NCBI GenBank assembly: GCA_025024175.1
Contig: QCXZ01000003.1
Location: 36,914,257-36,978,256, forward strand
Direction: 5' to 3'
DNA: 64,000 nt
Source: Rhyzopertha dominica
Taxonomy: Eukaryota > Arthropoda > Insecta > Coleoptera > Bostrichidae
Below are positions 33,612 to 46,000 of the stretch, piece after piece. Both the position numbers and the translations under genes were made by a program. The notes below the pieces were generated by a model that was not told where the DNA came from, made no database searches, and was given only the letters and a program-made list of their open reading frames with translations. The first letter of the stretch is position 1, and each line of letters opens with the position of its first letter.

Positions 33612-34213
33612 ACTATGGAAATTATCGATAATATGAATTTGGCGCACCTCAGAAAAGTGAACACAACTATGGCTTTGACAGATACTTAACATCTGTTAAC
33701 TATCGAACTATTTGATATATTTGAATATGATAAAATTCGCCAAAGTGTGTATTTTCAATGTTTGCTGTAATGTTTTGGCGGATAAATAACTTTAAGGTTA
33801 AAAAAGGCTCAGATTTCGGCGATGTTGGGTGTCACAGTATCGTATAACTCTTAGGTTATGTTTTGTAAGTGTATGAGGTTATGACTACAATAAACCTGTT
33901 AAATTGTATTGTGGGGGACTGAAAGATGCTTTTAGCCTGTCACAACGGTAAAATTCGTATACTAAGTGGCCACAGGTTACAAGCCTATCCTACCAATAAT
34001 TTTCATTTATTACCTTTGAAAGGAAGATAGAACCGCAAATTGTTGGAAAATCTTTATAAAACCATCAATTTCGTGACTACATCTTGATCTGCAACCTTCA
34101 GTACAGCATATCGCACTTGTTCTCGCTTGACAGCAGTTACTAAAAGGCGACACAAAGAATTAAGGAATCAAAGCCGCCCTCGTTTCATGAATCATTTATA
34201 GAAACCCTATATA
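33612..34213 (-). mobile_element. Element A, truncated copy
   Basis: Reverse-orientation match to 1329-2186: GGAAATTATCGATAAT, AAAAGTGAACACAACTATGG, GACAGATACTT, CATCAATTTCGTGACTA and AAAGGCGACACAAAGAATTA, ending CATGAATCATTTATAGAAA at the terminal inverted repeat. The other end is missing. Confidence 0.75.
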
Positions 34214-34639
34214 TACTCCTGAAACAAATGCATGGTCAGAATCATTAATTCACGGACTTTTAATTTGAATTTGTCACCAACTAATGATGTTACTGATGGT
34301 TGATTCACTTATGTTTTGGTGTTGATACTGGGCGTTGTAAGAAAAAACCTCGAAAAATCTGTTCTCTTGAAGCTTTCATTCACTTCTCATATAATTTATA
34401 AGCAAACAAATGCAATAGAGCATTTTTGCGTACTGTCTACTATTCAACTAATGTGTAGATAAGACTCTTGGTAGATTCACCGTTATTAAAACCGAATATG
34501 CCTCTTGAGCACGTTGTCGTTGGCTGAAACGTAATTCTTCACCGCTTCCTATTCATACCCAGCGCAGCATTAAATTCGCATCATCCCTACAAATGTAGAA
34601 CACGTCACTTGAACAAATTAATACATCGGCAGAGCTGCA
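34214..34639. other. Non-coding sequence, nothing recognised
   Basis: Mixed AT-rich sequence directly downstream of the element A copy. No feature could be supported. Confidence 0.35.
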
Positions 34640-34900
34640 AATTTACAGGTTCGACTTTTGAATTTCAATTAAACTGATTGCTTTTGTGCTACGTACATGC
34701 CGGCTATCGATTTGTTGGACTGGAATGCCTGGACTCAAATTCGGCCTGCCCATTCGCGTCCAGCATGACCTACTGCAACTGCCATAAATCCCCCTGATTA
34801 ATTGCAGCCCTGCACATGCAGATACGGCGTGCGCTCGGTCCCAACTAATGTGTGGATTATACACTGAACGGGAATGTCCGGTTATCTTCAAAAATTAATA
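34640..34900. other. GC-richer unique island, candidate regulatory sequence
   Basis: Balanced composition with CCTGATTAATTGCAG (a TAATTG homeodomain-type core) and no repeat partner in the window. A short minus-strand frame overlaps it without recognisable domains. A regulatory role is inference. Confidence 0.25.
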
Positions 34901-36439
34901 CAGATTGATACGCAAACAACTGACGCGGATTAGCGCTATTTCAATTGACTGTAATTGATAGACCGAGATAAATTTTCATCTTGAAAAGAACGGAATACAA
35001 ATTAAGAAAAATTGCGACGATTCACACTATTGAGTAGAGCGACATGAGATAAAGCACAGCAAATTGGGAAATAGTCTAATTCATATTAATCTTGAGCAGG
35101 AGGAAAAGTCTTTAAAGGAGATCATCCACTATAAGAGAATAGGTACATTAGACGTAGTGGAAACGAAATTCGCAAACCAAGAACACACAGTTCTAGAGGC
35201 AGCAAAATAACTATTGTTGACATTTGAAACATAACGCGAAGCACTGGTAATGTCTAAACAAAGCTACTAATGTCAACATCTTTTTACGTCGAATATTGAT
35301 ACCTGCAACCGTAGTTTTATGTACACAAACTTAGAAACAAATTCAAAATTATGTCAATCATTGATATGAACGTGACCAATAATTCGTCACTCAAGTTTTT
35401 TTCGCACTGTTACTTGCAAAATATGAATTATCTTAGCCTTTATACTATTTACGTGGGAGTCTTGCCGAACACTGTTTTTTTTCATGGTTAACCTTTTATT
35501 AGCATAAGGATGGTCTATTTAATTGTATCATATTGAAGCAGTACACAAGCATTGTCGCTGCTGAATTCAGGACAAGGATTTAAAACAGGAAGTTGAAATA
35601 TATATTCAACTTGTATGTAAAGTATACGATCTCTATTTCACCAATATGCCAACAATAATACTTGTCAGTCACACCCAGTTCAGTTATTCTATATCTTGAA
35701 TCATCTCATCCTTCCAGAGGTTTTTAGTCAGCCTCTTGCTCATTTTCTTAGCAGATCAATTTTGTCTTTGTTTATCCCCATTTCCCATTTCTTAAATGTG
35801 ACCTAGCCACCTCTGTTACCTAACTCCTTGCACAGTGTTTGGTTCACCATATAATTCCTTTAGTTTGAAATCCTAGGTAACACTTTTTATTTTATTTGTG
35901 CTGCCCTTTGGTTGTGACCTGGTACTATCAGATTTTGATATTCTGTCGGGGTTTCCTGACATCGCCATGTACTTAGTTTTTTTTGTATTAATTCGCAACC
36001 CCACATTTCTTGCTTCAAATTTTTTTACTATACGTATTATACCTTCTTTGTTCTTTGCGAGTAACTAGTAAATACGATCTTAAGGAATATATATAATATG
36101 ATAGTGGAAATATATTATTTAACCGTCGTGCCTAGAAGAATGAAAAAAACGTTTTGATTTCATGATGATTGATGACTTACTGAAATATTTATTTTTTTTC
36201 GACTATATATTAAAGAATACGAAGGCTCATTGGAGATCTAAAATAAAGCAGCCGTGAGTGTGGCTTATCATGTTGTTGCGCTTACAACATTAGTGTATAT
36301 TTCCAATTATTGAGAACTGCAATTAAACATCAGAATTGAACCAAAACATACTCATAAAGAATTCTTGGTAAAAAATATAAAACCCATTCAAGAATGTAAC
36401 TACTGACTTTCACAGAAAGTAAATATATACATATGTCAG
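34901..36439. other. AT-rich non-coding sequence, nothing recognised
   Basis: No gene, RNA or structured repeat was identified. Confidence 0.4.
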
Positions 36440-37181
36440 TCAATGAGCTTTACATTTTGTCTCATTTTCGGGAACTGGAGTGATGGCAACAATGATTTCA
36501 CATTTTGCATTTTCTTCCCAGATATTTTCACCGGTTATAAATACTTTTTATTCAGACTACTTAAAGGTACATCAACAGGTCTACCCTTTTTCGAAACGTT
36601 TACCTCTGTATACTCTTCCTGTACCGTATGCTTAACAAAGATGAATTTTATGTTTCCAGCTTTAAATAGAAATAGCTAAATCTGAGAGAAGTTCAAATTT
36701 TCTTCATTAATGGGGTAACCTTTTGTTTTTTATATTAACCAGTATAGGTTAGAAATTATAGAAATCATCCTGCTCCACTATAGTAACTACAAATGGAATC
36801 TTCTTACTAGCCTGTTTAATTTCTTCATACCAGCCTTTAGGTGAGTAAAGTACGGGTGTATATTTCGCATGTTTCTTTTGAATTAGGGCGAAATCCTTAA
36901 GAAGACAAATGGGTGTGACCACTGATTAAAAATTGTGTGTTATCGTTTTGAACCTTTTATACAAGAAAAACACAGAACTATATTTTTTGCAAGATTATGA
37001 CATGCCACAATACTGTAAATAAATACGTACATCAGTGTCATCTGCATTTTGGTCGCCATCACTGGCTTCATAATCCCTGCCAACAATTCTGTCATCACAT
37101 GAATCATCAAAATCATCATTTGAACTGTAACTATCATCAGAAATCGCTGCCTTGTTAGACGTTGCAAGATCGGTAGCCATT
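36440..37181 (-). pseudogene. Decayed gene of unrecognised, probably TE-borne family
   Basis: Read on the minus strand: ATG near 37180 opens an acidic N-terminus (SDDSYSSNDDFDDSCDD) with a GTACGT donor-like string at its end. Then from about 36920, LLKDFALIQKKHAKYTPVLY, SPKGWYEEIKQASKKIPFVV and TIVEQDDFYNF follow. Further along in other frames come FVKHTVQEEYTEVNVSKKGR and VDVPLSSLNKKY. The order and lysine-rich, stop-broken frames indicate one former coding region of several hundred residues. I cannot name the family. Phase across the putative intron does not fit cleanly, so it is likely dead. Confidence 0.4.
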
Positions 37182-37739
37182 TTAATGTGGCTTGTCACGT
37201 TATTAGCAATCTGACTCAATTTGCTTATTGCAGTATGTTAACTTTGCGGTTAGTGGCGCCATCTGTTCGGGAATTTCAAAAGTTATCTGTCATGTGTGGC
37301 TAGTTACACTATTGCTTGTTCTCATAAAACAAATATCTCTATATGGGTGTATGTGTGGCTTATCAAGTTTTTCCAATAAGCCCTTCATATGTTTAAATTT
37401 TATGAATCTTAAGAGATTTGAAACATCGAGAAAACAAGAACACAAATGAGCTATAAATCAAAATCTACACCAAATAACAATTAAATAATTATTGAAATCT
37501 TTTGATGTAAATAAGAAAACTATGTTTTTGGACAAAAATTGCTCTAGGAGCAAAATGTTTCATTTTTACAAATGTTTTCTACCATAATCGCCCTTATTAC
37601 CTCCTTAAGTTTGACACATGCTCCGACACCTGTTATAATAACCTGATAGTTAGAAGTTACCTATACTGTTTAATTTAAAGCCAATATTAGTGTGTATTGG
37701 TAACCGATGCTCGAGTCTCCCCTTCGCAGTAGATAACTA
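37182..37739. other. Non-coding sequence, nothing recognised
   Basis: Mixed composition directly upstream of the decayed minus-strand gene; any promoter is not recognisable. Confidence 0.35.
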
Positions 37740-38110
37740 TCGATTCCCTATCTTTTTTGCCAGGCGTTCAGTTGCCTTCAGCACAACGGACATTAATTAA
37801 AAGAATCCCTAGACACGGAGCAGTCGGCTCGATCTGTAATTAAGGTCTCGCCTTTGTACGGGCTTCCAAACATTTAACACCTTTGTTATGAAAGCCCGAA
37901 GTAAATGGGTAATAAATGTCGGGGAAAACACACAAAGAGATGTGCTTTTCTTAAGAAGATCCCGCAGCGAGTAATGATCGAAATACAAACACAAAGGAAG
38001 GAGGCCTGCGGCAGACGCAGTCCCTTCATGTCTTAATACGAGCGGGGTAGAATTCCACGAATCTTGGACAGGGTCTAACATTCACCCTTAACGAGTAAGA
38101 CATTTTGCGG
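37740..38110. other. GC-richer unique island, candidate regulatory sequence
   Basis: Contains TTAATTAAAAGAATCCC and TGTAATTAAGGTCTCGCC (paired TAATTA-type homeodomain cores) in otherwise balanced, unrepeated sequence. The minus-strand frame of 90 codons here has no recognisable domain. Confidence 0.25.
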
Positions 38111-38760
38111 GGAAAATTCCGAATTCTTTGGCACTTGTTATATCTCTGCATTCAAAGAAGAGGGGGAAAATGTAAGTTGGGACTACTTCTTCGTAATGTA
38201 ATTTATTACTTTAGTTTTTAACAATTCTTATCGGTATACACGATTTTGCATAAATACTATATTAATAATAAAAGCAGTAATGCAGCTATTTACACCGGAG
38301 AAAAGCTAACAAGATAGAGAATACAATTGAACTTATTCATAGAAACGTTGTAAAGATTCAAGTCAGTTCGTATACAGAACAAACTGTCAACAGGGACAAT
38401 TGCATATATCTAAACGCGAGAATGTAATCTGTTAATATTTGTTTAAATAAGATTGTCTAGAGCGATTTAAACTAAATTTGATAGCACTATTTTTAGACGA
38501 TCATATCTTCGTTTATGTACACGTCCATTCTATAGAGTTGTTTAGTATTAACCACATTACAAGAGAGTACAGGACATGTTTTAAAATACATTAATAAAAT
38601 CAACAGCATCACACGTGAAAAATTTTAAAAGTTGACAGTGGTCACTGTTTAAATTCAGCCAATAATACATTATTTGTTCCGATGTCATGTAAAACAATAT
38701 TCTATGAAACGAACGAAACGGCGAACTGTTCATGATGAAAAAAAAACAAGACAAAAACAC
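38111..38760. other. AT-rich non-coding sequence
   Basis: Nothing recognised up to the left end of the pogo-like element. Confidence 0.4.
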
Positions 38761-40174
38761 TATAAGGTACCTGAACCATATAAGGCCATAGTCCAAATAA
38801 GGCCAAGCGCCTTTTTTAAAAACTATGGAACTCTCAGATTACAGCTCACTACCATCAAATTAGCTTCTAGGGACCGTCTATTTGCCGCAAAATCAGTTAA
38901 ATCGACGTGCCATTAGATGGCGCAGTTGCAGCTAAGCGTTTTGGGCGTATTTCTTGTAAGTCCACACGTGGCGGTTTCAAAGCTATTTTGGGGAACATTC
39001 GAATGCCCATAAAAAAAAATTTGTCATACGTGGTCAGATATGTATCTAAAACATGTTCGTATGTTTGTTTTTAGTTGGCACATTGCCAAAAGCTTTTAAC
39101 ATTTTTGTTGTTGTTTGAGGTTAAGTGTGCGTAATATGGTCACTGTAATGTAGTCCCAATAAGGCCAAGTACAAGATGGCCTTATTAGGGACATGTTGTA
39201 TAATATGCCAACTTTTACCCTAAAAATATCACAATTTTCTCTTAAAAATTCAAAAATTTTGCAAAATGGCGCCTGTGAGAAGAGCTTTATGGACAAGTGA
39301 GCAGCTGCAGGGGGCGATGGATGCAATAAATGGTGGGATGTCAGTCAACAGAACTTCAAAGGAATTTGTCATCCCAAGGAGGACTCTTTTTAATCACATC
39401 CAATCAGGAGCAAGAACGAGAATGGTGGAATTGAATTTCAAAGAAATGCTTCCTACTCCGGAACTAAAAACTCCTGCTACCGCTCAAAAACGACGCAAGG
39501 CTCTTAATTCTGTGGCAATGGTTGTTGAACGCGATTTGTTTAATTCTGGACCAAAGACAATAAAGACAAAGACCTGTAATCGCCAGAAAAGTAAACAAGA
39601 CAGCTGGTACTGTTTTCTATGCGATAAAGATGTTTTGCTCAACATGAGGCTATATGTTATGAGTTTAAGGTATGTCCATCAAGAATGCGTAGGGCTGAGA
39701 AAGGGTGACCGAATATCATTAGTGTGCCCGGATTGTGAAGCCTAGTTTACAAACGTTTTCAAAATTCTTATGTATTTATCTTATTTATAGAATTCTGTTT
39801 TGTTCGTGTTTTTTTTCAAAAATGTTATTTATTTTGTTTCAACTGTTTGCTACATTCGTTTTTTTTATTACAGAAATATAATTTTCAGTTCATTTTTAAA
39901 ACTTTTCTTTTATATTTATATCATAGCCTTATTAAAAATTCCTCCATGGCCTTATTAAGACATACGGGTCCTTAATAAAGCCATGTGCATTATTTTACAA
40001 AAAAAACAGATCTAAAACAAAAACCACATTATTTAAAAGTTTCTCGCCTAGGCTGGAGTAAATAGCTATAAACCCTTTACACTCTGACGAAAATTTATAC
40101 TTTTCTGATTAACTCTTTCTGAATTATGAGCTCTCAAAAATTAGCGTGGCCTTATTTGTTTCAGGTACCTTATA
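38761..40174 (+). mobile_element. Pogo/Tigger-like DNA transposon, core-deleted, exact ends
   Basis: The left end TAAGGTACCTGAA (38763) and the inverted right end TTCAGGTACCTTA (ending 40172) are flanked by TA duplications (38761-38762, 40173-40174). The inverted similarity extends through a nearby ATAAGGCC on each side. The 1410-bp element carries one ORF with a psq-type DNA-binding domain and a zinc-finger tail but no DDE catalytic core. TA target and psq domain fit the pogo branch of Tc1/mariner. ATAAGGCC-like motifs recur at both ends and in the ORF leader. Confidence 0.85.
39266..39745 (+). CDS. Psq helix-turn-helix plus zinc-finger protein (159 aa), transposase derivative
   Basis: An intact ORF from a genuine ATG. 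Residues about 8-48 (LWTSEQLQGAMDAINGGMSV, then RRTLFNHI) form a pipsqueak-type helix-turn-helix, the DNA-binding domain of pogo/CENP-B-like transposases. Residues 114-157 carry C116, C119, H138, C141, C154 and C157, a PHD/zinc-ribbon-like tail found at the C-terminus of many insect pogo transposases. The positions where a middle Cys pair is expected are Tyr130 and Ser133. The large DDE catalytic region normally between these parts is absent, with an in-frame junction probably near residues 50-60. It would bind element DNA without cutting; a repressor role is inference. Confidence 0.75.
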   Translation: MAPVRRALWTSEQLQGAMDAINGGMSVNRTSKEFVIPRRTLFNHIQSGARTRMVELNFKEMLPTPELKTPATAQKRRKALNSVAMVVERDLFNSGPKTIKTKTCNRQKSKQDSWYCFLCDKDVLLNMRLYVMSLRYVHQECVGLRKGDRISLVCPDCEA

Positions 40175-40649
40175 TCTAGAAAGCAGGATATACTCTTCAA
40201 TGATGCAACACACATAACCTGTTGAGCGAAATAAATGGAGCGTTAAATGGCAATTTTTACTACTGTTCTCAATAGGTAAAAATGTTTTGCTATAAAAGTA
40301 ACAACACTAATGTCTACCTAGGATGTCATGTTCTATTGCATGATTATATATTTCATGCTTCTGCAGCTTAATTTTCACAAAAAATAATTTTTTTTATGGT
40401 ATTCATTCCGACTGTTAATTCTAACTAATTAATACATATTTTTGAGTAAAACTATTTGCAAGTTATTCATTGTTTCACTGGGAAAATTGTCTAGTTGGTT
40501 GCAAGTTAAACGTATAAAATCCATAAGCAGACAATCCACAACTAGGTCAGCGTATTCCAGAAGAAAAACCATGGCCAGAATAAGGCGAAGTTTTAAAAAA
40601 AGCGGAAACAGTGTCACCCTCTCAAACAATAACCCTTAGACAACCTCTG
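40175..40649. other. AT-rich non-coding sequence
   Basis: Nothing recognised to the right of the pogo-like element. Confidence 0.4.
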
Positions 40650-41340
40650 TCTACTGTAACTTCGTTTGACCCAGACTAAATCGCGTAAAGCTCTATTGCA
40701 GGCAGCCCCAATTTGCAGATAAACATCTTAATGCAGCTGAAAACTGGGGAGCGTTCCTGTCTCGCGTTTTTTCAATTTGTACCGTCGCTCTATCTGACGG
40801 CTAGCCCGAAAGCCTGGAGCTCAAGAATAATGGGCGCAGGCATTGGCAAAACGCTGCCGGAAACTGAATATGATTTTCGCTGACGCCAGCGCGAAATCCT
40901 TTTGTTTCTTTTTACAGGCCGGATACTCCAGTTAAAATATGCCAAAGCTCTCATGAATATTTATTGTTCCCAGTTTTGCTGTAGTGTCGGGGCAAACGCA
41001 TCGCGACTTTTTCGAAGAACTTCCTGCAAAGCGACGAGCACGATCTGAAGAAGCAGCCACCGCTAAAATGTGGAACCCCAGACGGATATAAACTCTACAT
41101 GGCAGAAGTGGCTGGATACAAAAACTTCTTTCCCGTTGGGCCCCGCTTCTGGCGACATCTTTGTTCAAACTGTCGAGACGTGTATACAATGCAATGAATT
41201 GTTTTTTGAGCACCAAGGAAAGGAGATAATGAATTCTGCACGTTTCTGCAGAATTCTCCAAGACAAAGGAGCTCGTGAAGGTAGCACTGTTAGGAAAAGT
41301 GTTTTTCCGTGAACATCTCTTGCAGTAAAAGTAAATGAAG
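40650..41340. other. GC-richer unique region, candidate regulatory or unrecognised exon
   Basis: Balanced composition from about 40650 to 41310, with a minus-strand frame of 109 codons (40932-41261) and overlapping plus-strand frame, neither with recognisable domains. No repeat partner occurs in the window. Confidence 0.25.
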
Positions 41341-41685
41341 CGAGAAGTTCGATAAAGGTAATAATAATATTGGGCTTCTATTGCTCAGCATATTTTTTCT
41401 GATATGCCTGTTCTTGACAGAACCTAAATATTAACTATTTAGAAAATTTGTTCAATAAATATATACAGAACACTTTAATGTTTTGGTATTGTACAATTGC
41501 ATTTTTATTCAAAAAGAGCAATAGAAATTGTCGTTTTCCTTTAGTAAAATTATTTACGTTTATAACTCAAATTGTATATAAAGCAGTTATACTACAATGA
41601 GCTATGCGTTTCGATCAACCACGCCGCCATCTTCAGATACTATATAAGAGAATTGACAACTAATATCACTAGTCAGCAGTGATTG
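41341..41685. other. AT-rich; decayed hammerhead-like string at about 41605-41640
   Basis: On the minus strand CTGAAGAT and GATCGAAACGCAT are spaced as in the motifs at 1.15 and 11.44 kb, but no convincing hairpin joins them. The rest is unassigned. Confidence 0.25.
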
Positions 41686-41800
41686 GAACGATTACTTTTA
41701 AAAAGTAATTCATTACAATTACAAATTATTGTTTCTAGAAAGTAATGAATTACATTTGCTCATTACTTCAAAAAAGTAATGCATTACTTTTGCTGCGCTA
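41686..41800 (+). mobile_element. hAT-like terminus (left end only)
   Basis: CAGTGATTGGAACGATTAC resembles hAT terminal repeats and is followed by a dense series of AGTAAT/ATTACT motifs as subterminal repeats. No matching right end was found. Confidence 0.45.
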
Positions 41801-44800
41801 AAAGAAAAAACTATTATCGCTAATTCTAACAAATTCCAATTTTCCTTTTTTGCTATTAACGGTATTTTTTGTTAAAAATATGGTGAATACAAATTCTGCT
41901 TTCCCACATTGCTTTCTTGTTCTTGGACAAGTTTAGCACAACGGTTGGAAATTAGAATATTGGAGAATGGACAGGTTTTAAAAGATTTATTTTCACCTCT
42001 TATTTCTAAAGATTTATTTTTGTTCCAGCCAGGTATTCACATACAGTATTTATTACAATGCAAGCTATTTTTTATATCTCGTTTTCGAACACGTTAGGGC
42101 GAAGCATATTATTAAAATGTGCATTTTTGTAAATTAAATAAAAGAAAAATAAATAAAAATTAAAAGCTCTAAATCGGTTCGCAAGGTTACTATGCGTGAC
42201 ATGGATTATAAACAAAGGACAATAATAATAAGACTTCCAAAAATCCAAGTATTAAATTTGCTGATGAGGTTCTTCTAGTGGGTGATTGCACAAATGTTTT
42301 TTCTACAATCGCAGAAACGTTTCTGTTGGTCGTTAAACAAATATGAATTTATAGAAAATAACTGCTGGTTCTTTATATCGTTTTTTAATTTTAATAGTCA
42401 CAATTTATCAATTTAACTAATGAATATAGACCTTACAATTTCTACCTTACAAAACAAGCAGCACGTGGTTTAACCAATAAACAATATAAGTGTTAATCGT
42501 GAAAAACCTGAAGTACATGTATACACCCATCATTTAATGGTAAATGGGCTAAACCTAAAACTAGTAACTAAAAGATGTACGACCAAACAAAACCAAAAAA
42601 GCATTTTTATAAGCCAGATATTTCAAAATTATTCTTCTAAATATGCTATTTACACTGCTCTTCTCAAAATACATACTTTATCAATAAACAATTTAATAGT
42701 AAGGTTCGTGTTAGCAAAAATTAAGAATCAGCAAGGTACAATCACCGGGCCCAGATAATACAGTATACACATATGATGATAAATGAAATGGTTTTTGGCA
42801 TAATTCCATTCGAGGCAAAATTTTGAACTCAATGTCAATTAAATCGCCTTAGCGCCGATTTCATTTTAAACCGTTATGTCAGTTCATAAAACATTTCGAT
42901 CTTTTATTTCTTATATCCACCAGCAGCTACTGGATCCTTCTAACCTCTATCGTACCACTCCACAAAAACTAAGAACAACAAAATATTGGGTTTTCATTAA
43001 ATCCATACCTAAGATGCATGACAGCGTTCGTTTGGTAACACGAGATCTTAGAAAAGACAACAACCATCAGGTTGTGTTAACGAAAGGTGTTATGTCCAAT
43101 TTTACTTTGAAAGCAAAACACATTTTATTTAGTTCACTTGGTGGACGATAGCCCTTAGAATTAATTTCAGCACAACACTTATACCTAATACTGCAGCCTA
43201 AAGGAAAATATAATGCAATTATATTGCAATAATAATTACCGAATGGCAATTCTCTGTTTATCTGTAAAAAGAGACTTTAATACAGTAGTTTGCAAAAGAC
43301 GAGGCCCTTTATGAACCTCTTAAATTGATTTGTTCGATAATGCTAGCTTTGGTGAGCGAACGATACTAAAACATCCTACAATTTTACTAGTTATGCGTAC
43401 GGGCGCGAACGATACTAATACAGTTTCGATACTTTTAATTCGATAACAAGTACATCGATACTTTCTTACAGATACTCTGGTGATACCTATAGATACTTTA
43501 ATGAGGTATGTACCTATATCAGCAACTTAGTAAAAAACGAAAACGAAAAAAGTAATATGTATTACTTAAACATAGTATGCATGTCATTTTATAGAAAACC
43601 TGAAATCGTAGAACGGACATTGCATTGATATGTTTTTTAATACACTGGTTTGTAAGTAACATTTATTTTAAGAAAATTAAAAAATGTAACCACACTGGTT
43701 TATTCGTGTTATGGCAAATACATGATTTTAATTTCCGACTTAAAACATGTTTAGTATGATAAAGAATGTTCAGTTGTAATGATATCTACATGCTCACCGA
43801 AAAGTAACTTATTTCCAAGACTACACCAAGACGTTTAGTGAAATGCTGGAAGATCAGCGTTTGCCCATCCATCAATACATAAAATTGTTGAATTATCAAC
43901 ATTTTACTTCAGCATAGGTTCAGTGTATAAAGCAACAATGTGCAGTATATTAGCAAAACAACTACACCGAAGCAATAAAAATTTGATGACACCAAGCAAA
44001 GAACCCCGAGGAATACAAGAAGTACTACTCTCGAAGCTAACCTGCCGTCAAAAAAACACAAGGGTTCGAAGTAGGACCTGATAAATGATGTATCGTGGTG
44101 ACAGAAACTATAATTGGCTGGCATTTTATTCGTAAAATGATGGTCATAATATTACAAATAAATGTAAATACTTGGTCAAATGCACCACTATGTCATTTAC
44201 ACTAAGTTCTATGTCTTCAAGTAGCAACCAAATCTACCACTTCAGAGACTTTGAATTACCCCGTTTACTTATGTAATGTAGTAAACCATTATAAAATACC
44301 TAGAAGAATATGCAAGAACCGATTATTTCACATATGAAGTATTAATTGATATACGCAATGTAACAGGTGTTCAATTATGAAAGTCAAGTTGGTTATAGTT
44401 TGTTGTTGGACGATGATGACACGAAAAAGGTATGTGACTTATTTGTCACTAAGAATCTGTCAATGTCATTTATCGAAAGGCTTTCGAAATTGTTAAACGT
44501 AAGTTTTCAAATAAGCCACTCGGTCTAAACATATGTTTTAGTGAGTGTTTGACGAGATCATCAATTTTACGAATCAGGCTGGAAAACATTCTGTGCACTG
44601 TTCCATTAGAAAATCAACAACAAATTTACAATCAACACGTCTGCTTATATGAATAGTAGAGATAAGCATTCAACAAGTAACAAACCACTATATTATCGAA
44701 CGATATGCTTTAAATCCGAATACTCAGAGAATGAATTTAACAGGCGATCAAATAAAATTTTCTGGCAAGGGAAAACAGAAGACCAAAGCGCGCAAGCTTG

Positions 44801-45608
44801 GCCGCGTAAATCAATTCGTAACTGGAAACAATTGCCGCTTTTTCTGAACAGAAAAACACGCATTCTCGTTGCACCAGATGCAGCTTTTAACTGAATTGGT
44901 TCCACCATTTCGTACTTCCGTGATTCGGGACTTTTTTCCAGACCAACAATGCTTCCCAGCCCCTCGGGAGGTTTCCGGCCTCCCGCCAGCACTTTGAATT
45001 ATTTCATAACGCCGTCCTTATTATTTCCAGAACTGAATGCATGGTATGCTGAGTTTTAACTGAAAAAAGTTCCACTTTGTGGCTTCATCAATGTATAGCA
45101 GCCACAGTAAGCCTGATCTTGGATGCATTTATATTCAGAACTTCATTGCACGCCATTAAGTTATTTTAAACTTTTAAAATATGCACCCACCAGGTATATT
45201 TTCCTCTAGTTTCAAAAGCTTTGTTATCATTTCCAGGAAATATTGTAGAAAATGGTTCACTAGTAAGCCAAATGCAAACATACTTAATACAGGGATCTTG
45301 CTTATTACGACAGACAAGCACAATTTCACTAAAATGAGAGTAGCTTGCTAACTTTCATACCCTAGTAATGAAAAAAAACCATTTTAAATCTAAGCATTTT
45401 AAAAAGACACAGTGTTCAAGAATTTTCAGAAGTAGCATATCTTCTTGAATAAAGACTTATTAAATTTCATTGTTTCAGTCAACTCCAGGTGTAACATGAA
45501 GCAGATTTTCAGTCATTACGTTTATAGGTACACCACAAGTTCAACTCGATACATTTTCTGTAATTTTTTGACAGTACAGAGTTAAAACAAAACATGTCAA
45601 CCCCTAGA
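41801..45608. other. Non-coding; repeated CGATACT motifs at 43350-43510
   Basis: CGATACT and GATACTTT recur several times between 43350 and 43510, like subterminal repeats of a hAT-type element whose ends are not visible. 44740-45000 is GC-richer with overlapping open frames on both strands but no domain. Otherwise nothing was recognised. Confidence 0.3.
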
Positions 45609-45632
45609 CAAATAATAATAATAATAATAAAT
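45609..45632. repeat. AAT microsatellite
   Basis: About seven AAT units, next to the Gypsy reverse transcriptase fragment. Confidence 0.9.
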
Positions 45633-45634
45633 GT

Positions 45635-46000
45635 AGACGTACAGACTATGATGTCATCAAGATAAACAAAAACGTATTGTTCTAAATCGACACCGAGAAC
45701 TCGATCTATAAATCTTTACCATGGAGCCGGTGTGTTCTGAAGACCAAATGGCATACGGTTGAATTGATATAATGCACGATTTGGGACAAAAAAAATGCAG
45801 TTTTTGGTTTTGATGCAGAAGATAACGGGATTTTCCAGTAGGCTGATTTAATGTTTAAAGTTGTCAAGTAACGTGCATCGCGAAGTTTGTCGAGAGTAGC
45901 TACAACAAAAGGAAACGGATATGCATCAGGAATAGTGACCTTATTAAGCTGACGGTAGTCTATAAGTTGCAAGATTTTGGCTGGGTAGTGCATTGTTGCC
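45635..46000 (-). pseudogene. Ty3/Gypsy reverse transcriptase fragment
   Basis: Minus-strand DYRQLNKVTIPDAYPFPFV, LTTLNIKSAYWKIPL and, after a frameshift, MPFGLQNTPAPW and YVFVYLDDI correspond to consecutive RT blocks including the YLDD catalytic box. An in-frame stop and at least one frameshift are present. It belongs to a different Gypsy lineage from the 20-kb element (YLDD rather than YIDD and different block sequences). Neither LTRs nor other domains adjoin it. Confidence 0.85.

Noticed and set aside
40932..41261. 109-codon minus-strand frame
   Set aside because: Overlapping plus-strand frame of similar length and no recognisable domain; kept only as part of a GC-richer region.
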